DNA from: an uncultured Roseburia sp.
Lineage (GTDB): Bacteria; Bacillota_A; Clostridia; Lachnospirales; Lachnospiraceae
DNA length: 36,659 nucleotides
Direction: 5' to 3'
Assembly: GCA_900753715.1 (NCBI GenBank)
Contig: CAAEAE010000153.1
Coordinates: 1-36,659, forward strand
The notes under the pieces are model-generated. The model ran no database searches. It saw only the letters and a program-made list of their open reading frames with translations, and was not told the DNA's origin. The position numbers were made by a program, and so were the translations under genes. The first letter of the stretch is position 1; each line of letters opens with the position of its first letter. This document shows positions 23,070 to 32,664 of this stretch, in pieces.

Positions 23070-23120
23070 GTAAAATCTATGTAAAATCTGCACGAAATCA
23101 TCGTAAAATCACCGTATAGT
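23070..23120 (+). promoter_or_regulatory. Candidate Pho box with four 11-bp repeats and -10 before the Na/Pi symporter
   Basis: GTAAAATC occurs at 23070, 23081 and 23103, with a degenerate copy (ACGAAATC) at 23092: four units at exact 11-bp intervals. TATAGT at 23115-23120 can serve as -10. The strand orientation is opposite to the TTTTAC repeats before pstS. PhoP/PhoB-type regulators bind such head-to-tail repeats, so the downstream symporter-phoPR block probably has its own phosphate-controlled promoter. Confidence 0.6.
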
Positions 23121-23231
23121 AATTGTAAACCACAGAAAAATATGTTATGAAAGTAAAGAGTAGATGTTGCTTTTATAAAAAATTTGCCGGTAGGAAGACC
23201 GGTGTGGTTTGAAGAAGAGGAGAAAATTACG

Positions 23232-25004
23232 ATGGATATTTTCGGATTATTGACGCTGGTTGGCGGACTCGCATTGTTCCTGTATGGAATGAACGTGATG
23301 GGAGCAGGACTTGAGAAAATGTCAGGTGGAAAGCTTGAGCGTATTCTTGAGACACTTACCTCCAACCCGATTAAGGCAGTGTTACTTGGTGCAGGCGTGA
23401 CTGCGGTGATACAGTCATCATCCGCAACAACAGTTATGGTAGTCGGCTTTGTAAATTCCGGTATCATGAAGCTGTCTCAGGCAGTGGGCATTATCATGGG
23501 AGCCAATGTCGGAACGACATTTACCGCATGGATTTTAAGTCTGACCGGCATTCAGGGCGACAGTATTCTGATTAACCTGTTAAAGCCATCGTCTTTTTCA
23601 CCGATTCTCGCACTTATCGGTATCATTTTATATACGATGGCAAAGAGCGATAAGAAAAAAGATGTGGGCGAAATCATGCTTGGATTTGCCGTTTTAATGT
23701 TTGGAATGGAATCCATGAGCGGTGCAGTAGAGCCACTTGCGGATGTGCCGGAGTTTACAAACATTTTAACGATGTTTCACAATCCAATCCTTGGTGTGCT
23801 TGTCGGCGCCATCCTTACGGCAGTGATTCAGAGTTCCTCCGCGTCTGTGGGAATTTTGCAGGCACTCTCTGTGACGGGAGCTTTTACCTTTGGTTCTGCA
23901 ATTCCGATTATCATGGGACAGAACATCGGAACCTGTGTGACCGCAATGATTTCTTCTGTGGGCGGAAACCGTGGTGCAAAGCGCACCGCATTCGTACATT
24001 TGTATTTTAATATTATTGGAACGATTGTGTTTATGGTATTATTTTATCTGGGAAATGCGATCTTCCGTTTTGATTTTACAAATGAAGTTGTGGATGCAGC
24101 TGGAATTGCGCTTATCCACACGACATTTAATGTCTTTGCAACCCTGCTGCTGCTTCCGTTTGCAAAGCAGTTAGAGCGTCTGGCTTACCTGACCATTCCG
24201 GAGACGGAGGAGGAGAAGCAGGCAAAGGTGGACGTGTTTGGAATCTTAGACGAGCGTTTCTTAAACAGCCCGACCTTTGCAATTGAGCAGTGCCGCTCCC
24301 TGACGGCAAAGATGGCAGAGCTTTCAAAGGAAAGCTTTTTAGAATCAATGGAGCTTTTAGATGATTATTCGGAAGAAAAAGCATCGGATGTCATTGCAAA
24401 AGAGAATCTGATTGATACGTATGATGATAAAATCAGTGCTTACCTGACCAGATTAAACAGCGGAGACCTTTCTTACGGTGACAGCTTAAAGGTGACCTCG
24501 CTGTTACACTGTCTGACCGACTTTGAGCGCATTTCAGACCATGCCTGCAACGTCGTGGAAAATGCACAGCAGATGAAAAAAGACGGTGCCGAGTTTTCCA
24601 AGAAGGGAAAAGAGGAGATGAACATTTATAAAAATGCCATTGTGGATATCTTAACCCGCACAACACAGGCATTTGTCGAGAGTGACGAGCATCTTGCGCG
24701 CACCGTAGAACCGCTCGAGGAAGTTATAGATGAAATTAATAAAGATGTGAAAAAGCACCATATGAAACGTCTGCGCAAGGGAAAATGTACGATTGAACTT
24801 GGACTGGTGCTCTCAGACCTTGCCATGAACTATGAGCGTGTGGCAGACCATTGCTCCAATATCGCGGTTTATATGATGCAGCTTAAGGACACCCAGCTCG
24901 AGGAGCACAGCTTTACCGAGCAGATGGATGAGGAGGAGAGCATTCAGTTTAACAAAAATCTGGAGATATTCCAGAAGAAATATGCGCTTAAGGAAGCGAA
25001 GTAA
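23232..25004 (+). CDS. nptA: Na+/phosphate cotransporter with C-terminal PhoU-like domain
   Basis: 590 aa. ATG 23232 has GAGGAG 10 nt upstream; the frame's earlier start at 23184 is upstream of that site and unlike the family. The N-terminal 310 residues hold two inverted Na/Pi-cotransporter repeats, each with the QSSS motif: AVIQSSSATTVMVVGFVNSG and AVIQSSSASVGILQALS, plus GANVGTTFTAW and GQNIGTCVTAMI. The rest (about 330-590) is a cytoplasmic PhoU-like helical domain with CLTDFERISDHACNVVE and SDLAMNYERVADHCSN. It would move phosphate with Na+, in or out, under control of its own PhoU domain. It stands at the head of a block with the two-component genes, 62 nt before phoP. Confidence 0.93.
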   Translation: MDIFGLLTLVGGLALFLYGMNVMGAGLEKMSGGKLERILETLTSNPIKAVLLGAGVTAVIQSSSATTVMVVGFVNSGIMKLSQAVGIIMGANVGTTFTAWILSLTGIQGDSILINLLKPSSFSPILALIGIILYTMAKSDKKKDVGEIMLGFAVLMFGMESMSGAVEPLADVPEFTNILTMFHNPILGVLVGAILTAVIQSSSASVGILQALSVTGAFTFGSAIPIIMGQNIGTCVTAMISSVGGNRGAKRTAFVHLYFNIIGTIVFMVLFYLGNAIFRFDFTNEVVDAAGIALIHTTFNVFATLLLLPFAKQLERLAYLTIPETEEEKQAKVDVFGILDERFLNSPTFAIEQCRSLTAKMAELSKESFLESMELLDDYSEEKASDVIAKENLIDTYDDKISAYLTRLNSGDLSYGDSLKVTSLLHCLTDFERISDHACNVVENAQQMKKDGAEFSKKGKEEMNIYKNAIVDILTRTTQAFVESDEHLARTVEPLEEVIDEINKDVKKHHMKRLRKGKCTIELGLVLSDLAMNYERVADHCSNIAVYMMQLKDTQLEEHSFTEQMDEEESIQFNKNLEIFQKKYALKEAK

Positions 25005-25066
25005 ATACCCACCGGCGCAGACAAAATTTGTTATGCGCATCATACAGCGCAGGAATGGAGAATACG

Positions 25067-25753
25067 ATGGCTGTAGTTTTTGTAGTAGAAGATGATACCA
25101 ATATCCGGGAGATTGAGCGCTATGCGTTAAAAAACAGCGGCTATGAGGTGGAGACATTTGAAAGTGGCGCGGAATTATTTCAGAGATTAAAAGAGGAAAT
25201 TCCGTCACTCATTCTCCTTGATATCATGCTTCCGGGAGAGAGTGGATTAGACATTCTTGCCAAAATCCGGGGCACAGCAGAGACATCCCGGGTTCCGATT
25301 ATTATGGTGACCGCAAAAACCAGCGAGTTAGATAAGGTAAAAGGGCTTGATTTGGGAGCCGATGATTATATCAGCAAACCATTTGGTGTGATGGAATTAG
25401 TTTCAAGAGTGAAGGCACTGCTCAGACGTTCCAATCCGGTACAGGACGAGGCACAGCTCATGCTTGGGGATATCTATATTGATAATGACAGACATGCGGT
25501 TTTAGTCGGCGGAAAACCGTGCGAACTCACATTTAAGGAATTCGAACTGTTAAAATATCTTATCATCAACAGAGGAATTGTCCTTTCGAGAGATAAACTG
25601 ATGAACCAGGTATGGGGCTTTGAGTACGAGGGCGAAAGCCGGACCGTGGATATGCACATCAAAACCCTGCGCCAGAAGCTTGGAGATGCGGGACACTACA
25701 TAAAGACCGTCCGCAACGTCGGTTATATGATTGAAGAGCAGGTGGCATCATGA
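25067..25753 (+). CDS. phoP: OmpR/PhoB-family response regulator, PhoP-like
   Basis: 228 aa. ATG 25067 (MAVVFVVEDD) follows GGAG by 6 nt; the longer frame from 25028 adds residues before the receiver. The receiver domain has the acidic pair D9-D10, phospho-acceptor D52 in LILLDIMLPG, T82 and K104 in DYISKPFG. The C-terminal winged helix includes LTFKEFELLKYLIINRG, VWGFEYEGESRTVDMHIKTL and VGYMIE. The sequence and setting fit PhoP/PhoB, which activates phosphate genes. It overlaps phoR by four bases (ATGA), so the pair is translated together. Its likely targets are the 11-bp repeat regions before pstS and nptA. Confidence 0.92.
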   Translation: MAVVFVVEDDTNIREIERYALKNSGYEVETFESGAELFQRLKEEIPSLILLDIMLPGESGLDILAKIRGTAETSRVPIIMVTAKTSELDKVKGLDLGADDYISKPFGVMELVSRVKALLRRSNPVQDEAQLMLGDIYIDNDRHAVLVGGKPCELTFKEFELLKYLIINRGIVLSRDKLMNQVWGFEYEGESRTVDMHIKTLRQKLGDAGHYIKTVRNVGYMIEEQVAS

Positions 25754-27084
25754 AAAAGAAAATCAATGCACAGTTTTTACTGATTGCGGCAATCGCTATT
25801 GTGGCGACTGCCGTTTGTTCTATTTTATTATCCTATCGAATCTTAAAACAGCAGATTTTTGATGATTTGAGAGCAATGACAGATGTCGTGTCAATGCAGG
25901 AGCTTACCAAATTGCCCGGGGTGTCAGAAGAAAAGGATGCCGGTGTTTTGGGCAATCTTGAAAAGGATGGTCTTCGCATCACCTGGATTGCACAGGACGG
26001 AAGTGTCTGGTATGACAGCATGGAAGATGCGGTGACAATGGAGAATCACAAAAACCGTCCGGAAGTTTCGGAAGCATTTAAGACAGGGGAAGGAAGAGAC
26101 ATCCGTAAGTCGGCAACATCCTCGAAACACACCTTTTATTATGCGGCACTGCTTACGGATGGGAGTGTGCTTCGAATTGCAAAGGAAAGCGCGGGCATTT
26201 ATCATCTTCTCTACAATATCATATTTACAACGATTGCAATCGGCGGAATCATTTTTGTCATATGTGCGGTGTTCTCACGAAGACTGACCAGACGCCTGAT
26301 GACCCCGGTGGAGCGGCTGGCGGACAATCTGACGATGGTAGAGGAGGAATCCGTGTATGAGGAAATGCGGCCATTTGTGGCAACAATCAAGCAGCAGCAT
26401 ATGGATATCTTAGACCATGCAAAAATGCGGCAGGAGTTTACGGCAAATGTATCCCATGAGCTCAAGACACCGCTCACGGCAATTTCGGGCTATGCAGAGT
26501 TAATCTCAAGTGGGATGACGGATGAGGCGGACACCAGACACTTTGCAGATGAAATCCACAGCAACGCAGAGCGCTTGCAGACACTGATTAATGATATTAT
26601 CCAGCTCTCCGAGTTAGACAACGACCATTTAAAACTGGAATTTGAGACGGTGGATTTATATGAACTCGCGCAGAATGCAGCGTCCATGTTGCAGGTAACC
26701 GCAGAAAAAAATGAGGTTTCCGTCGAAGTGAAGGGCGAAAGCGTGATGTTAAGCGGAAGCAAGACGCTTTTGGAAGAGCTTGTATACAATCTTTGCAGCA
26801 ATGCGGTGCGCTACAACAAACGGGGCGGCAGTGTCACGGTCACGACAACTGAGGAGGACGGAAGACCAATGCTTGTGGTGGAAGATACCGGAATTGGAAT
26901 CCCAAAAGAACAGCAGGAGCGCGTATTTGAACGGTTTTACAGAGTGGATAAAAGCCGCTCCAAGCAGACCGGCGGAACAGGGCTTGGGCTTGCAATCGTG
27001 AAACATATTGTGGCACAGCACAATGCAAAGATTACCCTTGAGAGTGAAGAGGACATCGGAACAAAGATTACCGTGCTGTTTTAA
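25750..27084 (+). CDS. phoR: Sensor histidine kinase, PhoR-like
   Basis: 444 aa. A membrane helix at about 7-29, an extracytoplasmic region of roughly 120 residues, a second helix near 155-178, a short HAMP-like linker, HisKA with phospho-acceptor His236 in ANVSHELKTPLTAISGYAEL, and a HATPase domain. The HATPase has the N-box ELVYNLCSNAVRYN, the G1 box VEDTGIGIPKEQQ, an F-box RFYRVDKSRS and GGTGLGLAIVKHI. It would phosphorylate the adjacent PhoP-like regulator. Bacillus PhoR has a PAS-like cytoplasmic domain; here the space is small, so the outer loop or PhoU/Pst must carry the signal. A terminator follows at 27104. Confidence 0.92.
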   Translation: MKKKINAQFLLIAAIAIVATAVCSILLSYRILKQQIFDDLRAMTDVVSMQELTKLPGVSEEKDAGVLGNLEKDGLRITWIAQDGSVWYDSMEDAVTMENHKNRPEVSEAFKTGEGRDIRKSATSSKHTFYYAALLTDGSVLRIAKESAGIYHLLYNIIFTTIAIGGIIFVICAVFSRRLTRRLMTPVERLADNLTMVEEESVYEEMRPFVATIKQQHMDILDHAKMRQEFTANVSHELKTPLTAISGYAELISSGMTDEADTRHFADEIHSNAERLQTLINDIIQLSELDNDHLKLEFETVDLYELAQNAASMLQVTAEKNEVSVEVKGESVMLSGSKTLLEELVYNLCSNAVRYNKRGGSVTVTTTEEDGRPMLVVEDTGIGIPKEQQERVFERFYRVDKSRSKQTGGTGLGLAIVKHIVAQHNAKITLESEEDIGTKITVLF

Positions 27085-27103
27085 CGTGCCATAACTTGAT
27101 AGA

Positions 27104-27134
27104 AAAGAATGTGTGAAAAGCACATTCTTTTTTC
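27104..27134 (+). terminator. Intrinsic terminator of the pho block
   Basis: AAAGAATGTG (27104-27113) pairs with CACATTCTTT (27121-27130) around a 7-nt loop and runs into further Ts. It is 20 nt after the phoR stop. A TAGAAT element near 27155 may be the -10 of the next gene. Confidence 0.88.
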
Positions 27135-27195
27135 TTTTCCAAGAGAGAAAAATGTGATAGAATGGAAAGATACTAGACGAGAAGGAGCCGGTAAC

Positions 27196-30100
27196 ATGTT
27201 TTCCATATCTGATATTAAAGAAGAATCCTATCCTGCCACGTACCGCAGGGGAAAAGAAATATACGAAACACAGGGAGTGCGGGACTTTCGGTACGAAATT
27301 TATGCGGTGGACGGAATGCCGATGGCGGATATTTCTGCCCGTGTCAGAGGAAATACAAAGAGCAGCTACCAGGTGAGCGCTACCGTGGACGAGGAGTATG
27401 CAGATGTGGCAAACTGCAATTGTGAATGTGAAGCATTTAACAATTATGAGGGAATGTGCAAGCATTGTGTAGCACTGCTTCTTGCATATGTAGGCAGACG
27501 GCAGCCCGGTGAAATCCTTAAGGCAAAGCACGGAGACAATGCAGAGGAGACGCAGGAAACGGAGCAGACAGGCTCATTTCGCCCGATGAAGACGGAGCTT
27601 GGATTAAAGCGCCTTTTAGCGCAGTATTCCCTTCGCGCAGGAGCGGCATACTTTGTTCCGGAGGAAATCTACGGAAAAGTGGAGCTTACACCTTTTTTGA
27701 AATTAAACTATGGATTTGCCCAGGTAGAATTTAAAATCGGGGCGGAGCAGAAATATGTACTCAAAAACATTTCCGCTTTTTTACAGTCCCTGCGTGAGAA
27801 TGAGAAGGTGCGCTATGGAAAGAAGTTAGAATTCTACCATCACATTGATGCGTTCACTGAGCGCACGAAGGAAATTATTCGTTTTCTACAGATGCAGGAG
27901 GAGGACAGACGCCGTCAGACCCAGCCGCATGCCTACTATGTGTTCAGCGGAAGCTATGAGCGCGCGATGGAGCTTGACGCGGTGGGAATCGACCGCTTTT
28001 TTGCAGCGATGGGAAACGATGAATTTTCCATGGAAGCGGGTTATCTGCCGGAGGGAAATTACCGGATAGCAGAAAATACGTACCGTCCGAAGTTGTTTTT
28101 AAAAGGGGGCAGCAGCGGTGCGTTCTTAAAAACCGAGACATTAGAGATGATAACGGGAAACAGCTATTATTATTTCTACGGTAGCTCGGAGAACATTTAC
28201 CGCAGCGAAGAATACTTCAAGCAGAGGGTTGGCGAAATTTTTGTTTACCTGAAACGGCAGGGAGAAGCGGGCGCTTATCTTGCGGCGGAGGAACTTCCGG
28301 TATTCTGCAGGGATTTGCTGCCGCTGCTCCGGGAATACTTTGACCTTGAGGAAGACGGGTTTGACGAGAGCCTTTATGTGCCGCCGAAGCCGGAATTTGA
28401 GCTGTTTTTGGACAGACAGGACGGCGACCGCATAGGCGCCAAGCTGATGGCGGTTTACGGAGATACCAAGTGCAATGTCATGGAGAAGATTCAGCCCGGT
28501 GAGGTGCGGGATGTGCAGGAAGAAGCCCGTATCAGAAGCCTTGTGCAGCCATATTTTAACGAATATAATGAGACGCTTCATATCCTGGTACTCGAGCACA
28601 ATGACGATATGCTGCATCAGCTTTTGACGGGAGGACTCGCCAGACTGTCTGAATATATGAGCATCTATTCCACGGAAAATTTCCGGGGACTTAAGGTTGT
28701 TGCGGCACCGGCAGTGACGGTGGGCGTCTCGTTAAAGAGTGATTTGTTGCAGCTTGAGATACGTTCCCCGGAAATGTCTGCGGAGGAGCTTGCGTATCTG
28801 CTGTCGCGTTATGACCGCAAGAAGAAATACATCCGTCTGAAAAACGGAGATTTTTTAGACATTCAGGAAGACGGAATCGGAACGCTTGCAGAGATTCGGG
28901 AAGATTTGCATCTGACCGAAAAAGAGTTGAAAAAAGACAATGTAATTGTACCAAAATACCGCGCGATGTATCTTGACGCGGCACTTCATAGCAACAAATT
29001 GCTCTCTGTGGAGAAAAATAAAGAGTTCAAGGCGATTGTCCGCAACATGAAGACGATTGAGGACAGCGATTTCGAGGTGCCGGAATCCTTAAAGGATATC
29101 ATGCGCGGCTATCAGAAGACCGGATTTCTGTGGTTAAAGACCCTGCGGGAAAACGGCTTTGGCGGAATTCTTGCGGATGACATGGGACTTGGAAAGACCC
29201 TGCAGGTCATCAGCCTTTTAGTGGCAGAGCAGCAGGAGTATGAGAACGGCTTGAAAGAAAAGAGACGTTCCATAATTGTGTGTCCGGCATCTTTAGTCTA
29301 CAACTGGCAGAAGGAGATTGCACGGTTTGCACCGGAGCTTTCGGTTGTGGTCATTACCGGACTTGCCGCAGAGCGCAGGGAAATGATTTTAAACACTAAG
29401 GAAGGGCAGGTTATCATCACCTCCTATGATTTGTTAAAGCGTGATGCGGATGTATACAAGGAGCAGGTATTTGCCATTCAGGTCATCGATGAAGCGCAGT
29501 ATATCAAAAATCCGGGAACCCAGGCGGCAAAGGGCGTAAAGAAAATCACAGCCGCATTTAAGTTAGCGCTGACCGGAACGCCGATTGAGAACAGGCTCAG
29601 CGAGCTATGGAGTATTTTTGACTACCTGATGCCGGGATTTTTATACACCTATCAGAAATTCCGGGAAGAGATTGAGATACCGATTGCAATGAATCAGGAT
29701 GAAAACAAGATGGAGCGTCTGCAAAAGATGATTCGTCCGTTTATCCTGCGCCGTCTCAAAGGCGACGTGCTGACCGATTTGCCGGAGAAGCTTGAAGAAA
29801 ATGTATTTGCCAGAATGGAAGGCGAGCAGAGAGAACTCTACGATGCGCATGTGCTTCGCATGAGACAGATGCTTGACGGCAAGACAGAGCAGGAGTTTAA
29901 AAAGGATAAGATTCAGATTCTTGCGGAACTTACGAGACTGCGCCAGCTCTGCTGTGACCCGTCACTGTTGTTAGACAGCTATCAGGGAAGCTCTGCCAAG
30001 ACGGATATGTGCATCCAGTTGATTGAAAATGCAGTCAACGGCGGGCACAAGGTGCTGTTATTTTCCCAGTTTACCTCCATGTTGGACCGTCTCGCAGAGC

Positions 30101-30501
30101 GTCTGCGCGAAGCCGGTATCCCTTACTATATGCTCACCGGCTCCGTCAACAAGGAAAAACGTATGCAGATGGTTGAGAGCTTTAACGAGGATGAGGTTCC
30201 GGTATTCTGTATCTCCTTAAAGGCAGGCGGAACCGGCTTAAACCTTACAGCGGCGGACATTGTCATCCACTATGACCCATGGTGGAATGTCGCTGTTCAG
30301 AACCAGGCGACCGACCGTGCACACCGTATCGGACAGAAGAATGTCGTTACGGTATACAAGTTAGTCGCAGAGGACAGCATCGAGGAGAAGATTATTGCCA
30401 TCCAGGAGCGGAAAAAAGAGCTTGCAAAGCAGATTTTAGAAGGCGAAGGCATGGATTCTGTAACCTTTACGAAGGAAGAATTAATGGAGCTTCTTGGTTA
30501 G
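27196..30501 (+). CDS. SWIM-domain SNF2 helicase-like ATPase
   Basis: 1101 aa. ATG 27196 follows AAGGAG; the frame's earlier start at 27109 overlaps the terminator. At about residues 72-95 is a SWIM zinc motif (CNCECEAF...CKHCVALLL, CxC then CxH). A long middle region contains the bacterial SNF2 accessory domain. From about 636 comes the motor: YQKTGFLWLKTL, motif I ILADDMGLGKTLQ, motif II VIDEAQYIKN, motif III LTGTPIENRLSELWSIFDYL. The second RecA domain has VLLFSQFTSMLDRL, LKAGGTGLNLTAAD and DRAHRIGQ. These proteins translocate on double-stranded DNA; their role in Clostridia is undefined (repair, transcription recycling). Nothing nearby suggests a defence system. Its own promoter seems to lie in the 61 nt before it. 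Confidence 0.94.
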   Translation: MFSISDIKEESYPATYRRGKEIYETQGVRDFRYEIYAVDGMPMADISARVRGNTKSSYQVSATVDEEYADVANCNCECEAFNNYEGMCKHCVALLLAYVGRRQPGEILKAKHGDNAEETQETEQTGSFRPMKTELGLKRLLAQYSLRAGAAYFVPEEIYGKVELTPFLKLNYGFAQVEFKIGAEQKYVLKNISAFLQSLRENEKVRYGKKLEFYHHIDAFTERTKEIIRFLQMQEEDRRRQTQPHAYYVFSGSYERAMELDAVGIDRFFAAMGNDEFSMEAGYLPEGNYRIAENTYRPKLFLKGGSSGAFLKTETLEMITGNSYYYFYGSSENIYRSEEYFKQRVGEIFVYLKRQGEAGAYLAAEELPVFCRDLLPLLREYFDLEEDGFDESLYVPPKPEFELFLDRQDGDRIGAKLMAVYGDTKCNVMEKIQPGEVRDVQEEARIRSLVQPYFNEYNETLHILVLEHNDDMLHQLLTGGLARLSEYMSIYSTENFRGLKVVAAPAVTVGVSLKSDLLQLEIRSPEMSAEELAYLLSRYDRKKKYIRLKNGDFLDIQEDGIGTLAEIREDLHLTEKELKKDNVIVPKYRAMYLDAALHSNKLLSVEKNKEFKAIVRNMKTIEDSDFEVPESLKDIMRGYQKTGFLWLKTLRENGFGGILADDMGLGKTLQVISLLVAEQQEYENGLKEKRRSIIVCPASLVYNWQKEIARFAPELSVVVITGLAAERREMILNTKEGQVIITSYDLLKRDADVYKEQVFAIQVIDEAQYIKNPGTQAAKGVKKITAAFKLALTGTPIENRLSELWSIFDYLMPGFLYTYQKFREEIEIPIAMNQDENKMERLQKMIRPFILRRLKGDVLTDLPEKLEENVFARMEGEQRELYDAHVLRMRQMLDGKTEQEFKKDKIQILAELTRLRQLCCDPSLLLDSYQGSSAKTDMCIQLIENAVNGGHKVLLFSQFTSMLDRLAERLREAGIPYYMLTGSVNKEKRMQMVESFNEDEVPVFCISLKAGGTGLNLTAADIVIHYDPWWNVAVQNQATDRAHRIGQKNVVTVYKLVAEDSIEEKIIAIQERKKELAKQILEGEGMDSVTFTKEELMELLG

Positions 30502-30621
30502 AGGAACTACAGAAAAACTTAAGAATTATATTGGTAGAAAAGGCTTGTAATCAGACAATCATAGTGTCAGAATAAAAACAGATGACAGAATGAAAGTAGA
30601 AAGATTGTCTGGGGGAAGTCT

Positions 30622-32568
30622 ATGGGGAAAAAGGAGAGTTATGAAGACTTTCTTTTGTCGGAAAAGAGTTTTTGCGGGTTTTTAATCCGGCAGAGGGAGG
30701 AGAAGAGAGTCACGTTAGACCGGCTGGCAGAGGGACTTTGCGAAGCCAGCCATCTTGCGAGGATTGAAAAAGGGGAGCGTCCGGCAGAAAAAATGCTGCG
30801 GGACAGACTTTTGGGACGGTTGGGAACGAACACAGAACGCTATGAAAATATGCTCAGTGCATCGGAATATGAGGAATGGGAATATCAGAAGCATATTTTA
30901 AAGCGACTGGAAACAGGGGACACAGGGGATGCAAAGCGGCTGTTAGAGGATTACAGTGCGTGTGTCTGCGAAAATGACAGGCTCAGGATGCAGTTCATTC
31001 TCACGGTACAGGCACGGATTATGAAGCGCCAGCGGGCAGATGCGTGCTGCGTGGGGGCATTTTTGCCGCATGAAGAAGAACTCGGTGAGGTGTACGGACA
31101 GGCATTAAAACTCACTGTGCCGGCGGCAGACTGCGGTGAAATCCAGAAGATGTGCCTTTCCATTCAGGAGTTAAGTCTGATGCTTGAGTACAAACGGTAT
31201 CACTGTGCGGATACCGTCTGTGGATGTTATCGGAACATAATAAACTACATAGATAATTCAAATATGGATGATAAGGAAAAAGCCAGGATTTATCCGAAGG
31301 CGGTCTATTATTATCTCCGGCAGGAGTTTTTGCAGGGATTTTTACGCGCAGGGGAGGATAACAGCGGATATCTTGACGTCTGCAATGAAGCGGTAAGACT
31401 TTTAAAACGGACAGGGAAAACTTATTATCTATGGGAATTATTGAAGATAAAGGACCGCATCCTAGCGAATACCGCCGCATTCTGGCGAAAGCTTGGAAAG
31501 AAGAATGAGGCGGCAAAATGGATGCAGCTTCGCACCGGAAACCGCAGATGGGTTCGTATTTTTGAAAAATTATACGATTTGTGCGACGTTTCCAGGGAAA
31601 TGACAGACAGTACCTATCTGTACCGTCAGATGCAGGTTTCCTTTATCGGAGATGTACTCAAAAATCGCAGAGAAATGCTTGGACTTACTCAAAATCAATT
31701 GTGTGACGGAATCTGTTCAGTCAAATCGCTCTGCCGGACAGAAAACCGGAGGGCGAATATGCAGTCTGCATCCCTTGGAGCGTTGATGAAAAGGCTTGGT
31801 GTTTCCTGCGATTTTGAGCGGGCAGACGTGGTGACGCATGAACGGGAGGTGCTTGTCTGGGCAGAACAGACGGAAGCATGTATCAGACAGCACAGGTGGG
31901 AAAAGGCATATGGTCTCATTCAGAAGATAAAAAGCAGGATTTCACTGGAAAATCCGTACAACCGGCAATATCTGGAGCTGGCGGAGAGCAGGATTCTTTT
32001 CGGTGATGAAAAAATTGATGTGCAGGAGTATATAAAGAGGCAAAAACAGGCGCTTTCTTACACGCTTCCCTACGAAACTATTTTCAGAGAAGGAAAGCGG
32101 TACATGGCTTCTGCGGAGTTAAACTGTGTACAGAATCTCGCAGAGGTGTTAGAGGGCGAGGAGCGGAACCACCATCTAAAGATGCTGTGGGAGACATACC
32201 AGGAATACGAGGAAAGAGGCGAAATCCCACGCTGCATCGGCACCTATCAGTCTGTGATGAGCGCGGTAGCAGAAGAGCTTGCAAAACAAAACCGTTTTGC
32301 CGAAGCGGATGCCATAAACAGGAAGATGATGAGAGAAAGCCTGACTCAGAGGCGGTTAGATGGCGTCGCAGAGGCATTGTATGCACTTTGGAACAGAGAG
32401 CAACAGCAGGAGCGGGAAACTGGCAGAACCTGTCAGCAGAGTGAAAAAAGCCGCAGGGAAACACTAGAGATGTGCATCGCATTGAGTGAGTGGCTTGGGG
32501 ATACCTACAGTAGGACATTATATAAGAAGAAAAAGCATGAGTGGGAGGGTGAGATATTGGCGGAGTAA
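30622..32568 (+). CDS. Large regulator with two XRE-type HTH segments and helical repeats
   Basis: 648 aa, ATG behind GGGGGAAG. Residues about 18-68 form a first HTH (FLIRQREEKRVTLDRLAEGL followed by SHLARIEKGERP). Residues about 341-390 form a second (FIGDVLKNRREMLGLTQNQL followed by SVKSLCRTENRRA). Both are followed by long helical regions with the spacing of tetratricopeptide-like repeats. The layout looks like two fused copies of an HTH-plus-helices protein, as in RRNPP-type or Rgg-like regulators that bind peptides; no direct evidence of a peptide ligand is present. It precedes the secreted protein gene by 96 nt, with a promoter between, and may control it. The family assignment is moderate; the target is inference. 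Confidence 0.8.
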   Translation: MGKKESYEDFLLSEKSFCGFLIRQREEKRVTLDRLAEGLCEASHLARIEKGERPAEKMLRDRLLGRLGTNTERYENMLSASEYEEWEYQKHILKRLETGDTGDAKRLLEDYSACVCENDRLRMQFILTVQARIMKRQRADACCVGAFLPHEEELGEVYGQALKLTVPAADCGEIQKMCLSIQELSLMLEYKRYHCADTVCGCYRNIINYIDNSNMDDKEKARIYPKAVYYYLRQEFLQGFLRAGEDNSGYLDVCNEAVRLLKRTGKTYYLWELLKIKDRILANTAAFWRKLGKKNEAAKWMQLRTGNRRWVRIFEKLYDLCDVSREMTDSTYLYRQMQVSFIGDVLKNRREMLGLTQNQLCDGICSVKSLCRTENRRANMQSASLGALMKRLGVSCDFERADVVTHEREVLVWAEQTEACIRQHRWEKAYGLIQKIKSRISLENPYNRQYLELAESRILFGDEKIDVQEYIKRQKQALSYTLPYETIFREGKRYMASAELNCVQNLAEVLEGEERNHHLKMLWETYQEYEERGEIPRCIGTYQSVMSAVAEELAKQNRFAEADAINRKMMRESLTQRRLDGVAEALYALWNREQQQERETGRTCQQSEKSRRETLEMCIALSEWLGDTYSRTLYKKKKHEWEGEILAE

Positions 32569-32591
32569 AAATTTCTGGACAATTCTGTCTC

Positions 32592-32620
32592 TTGTCTACG
32601 TCAAAAGTAAGTGATACGAT
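32592..32620 (+). promoter_or_regulatory. Likely promoter of the secreted Big_2 protein gene
   Basis: TTGTCT (32592-32597), 17 nt, TACGAT (32615-32620), giving a leader of about 40 nt before the ATG at 32665 with GGGGAGG as ribosome site. It separates the surface gene from the HTH regulator. Confidence 0.5.
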
Positions 32621-32664
32621 TTCTGTGGAACAAAATACATTTTTAGGAGAAACGGGGAGGTATT

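Noticed and set aside
26749..27531. 260-aa minus-strand reading frame over phoR and the SNF2 gene
   Set aside because: It is antisense to two well-supported genes, crosses the phoR terminator and resembles no protein family.
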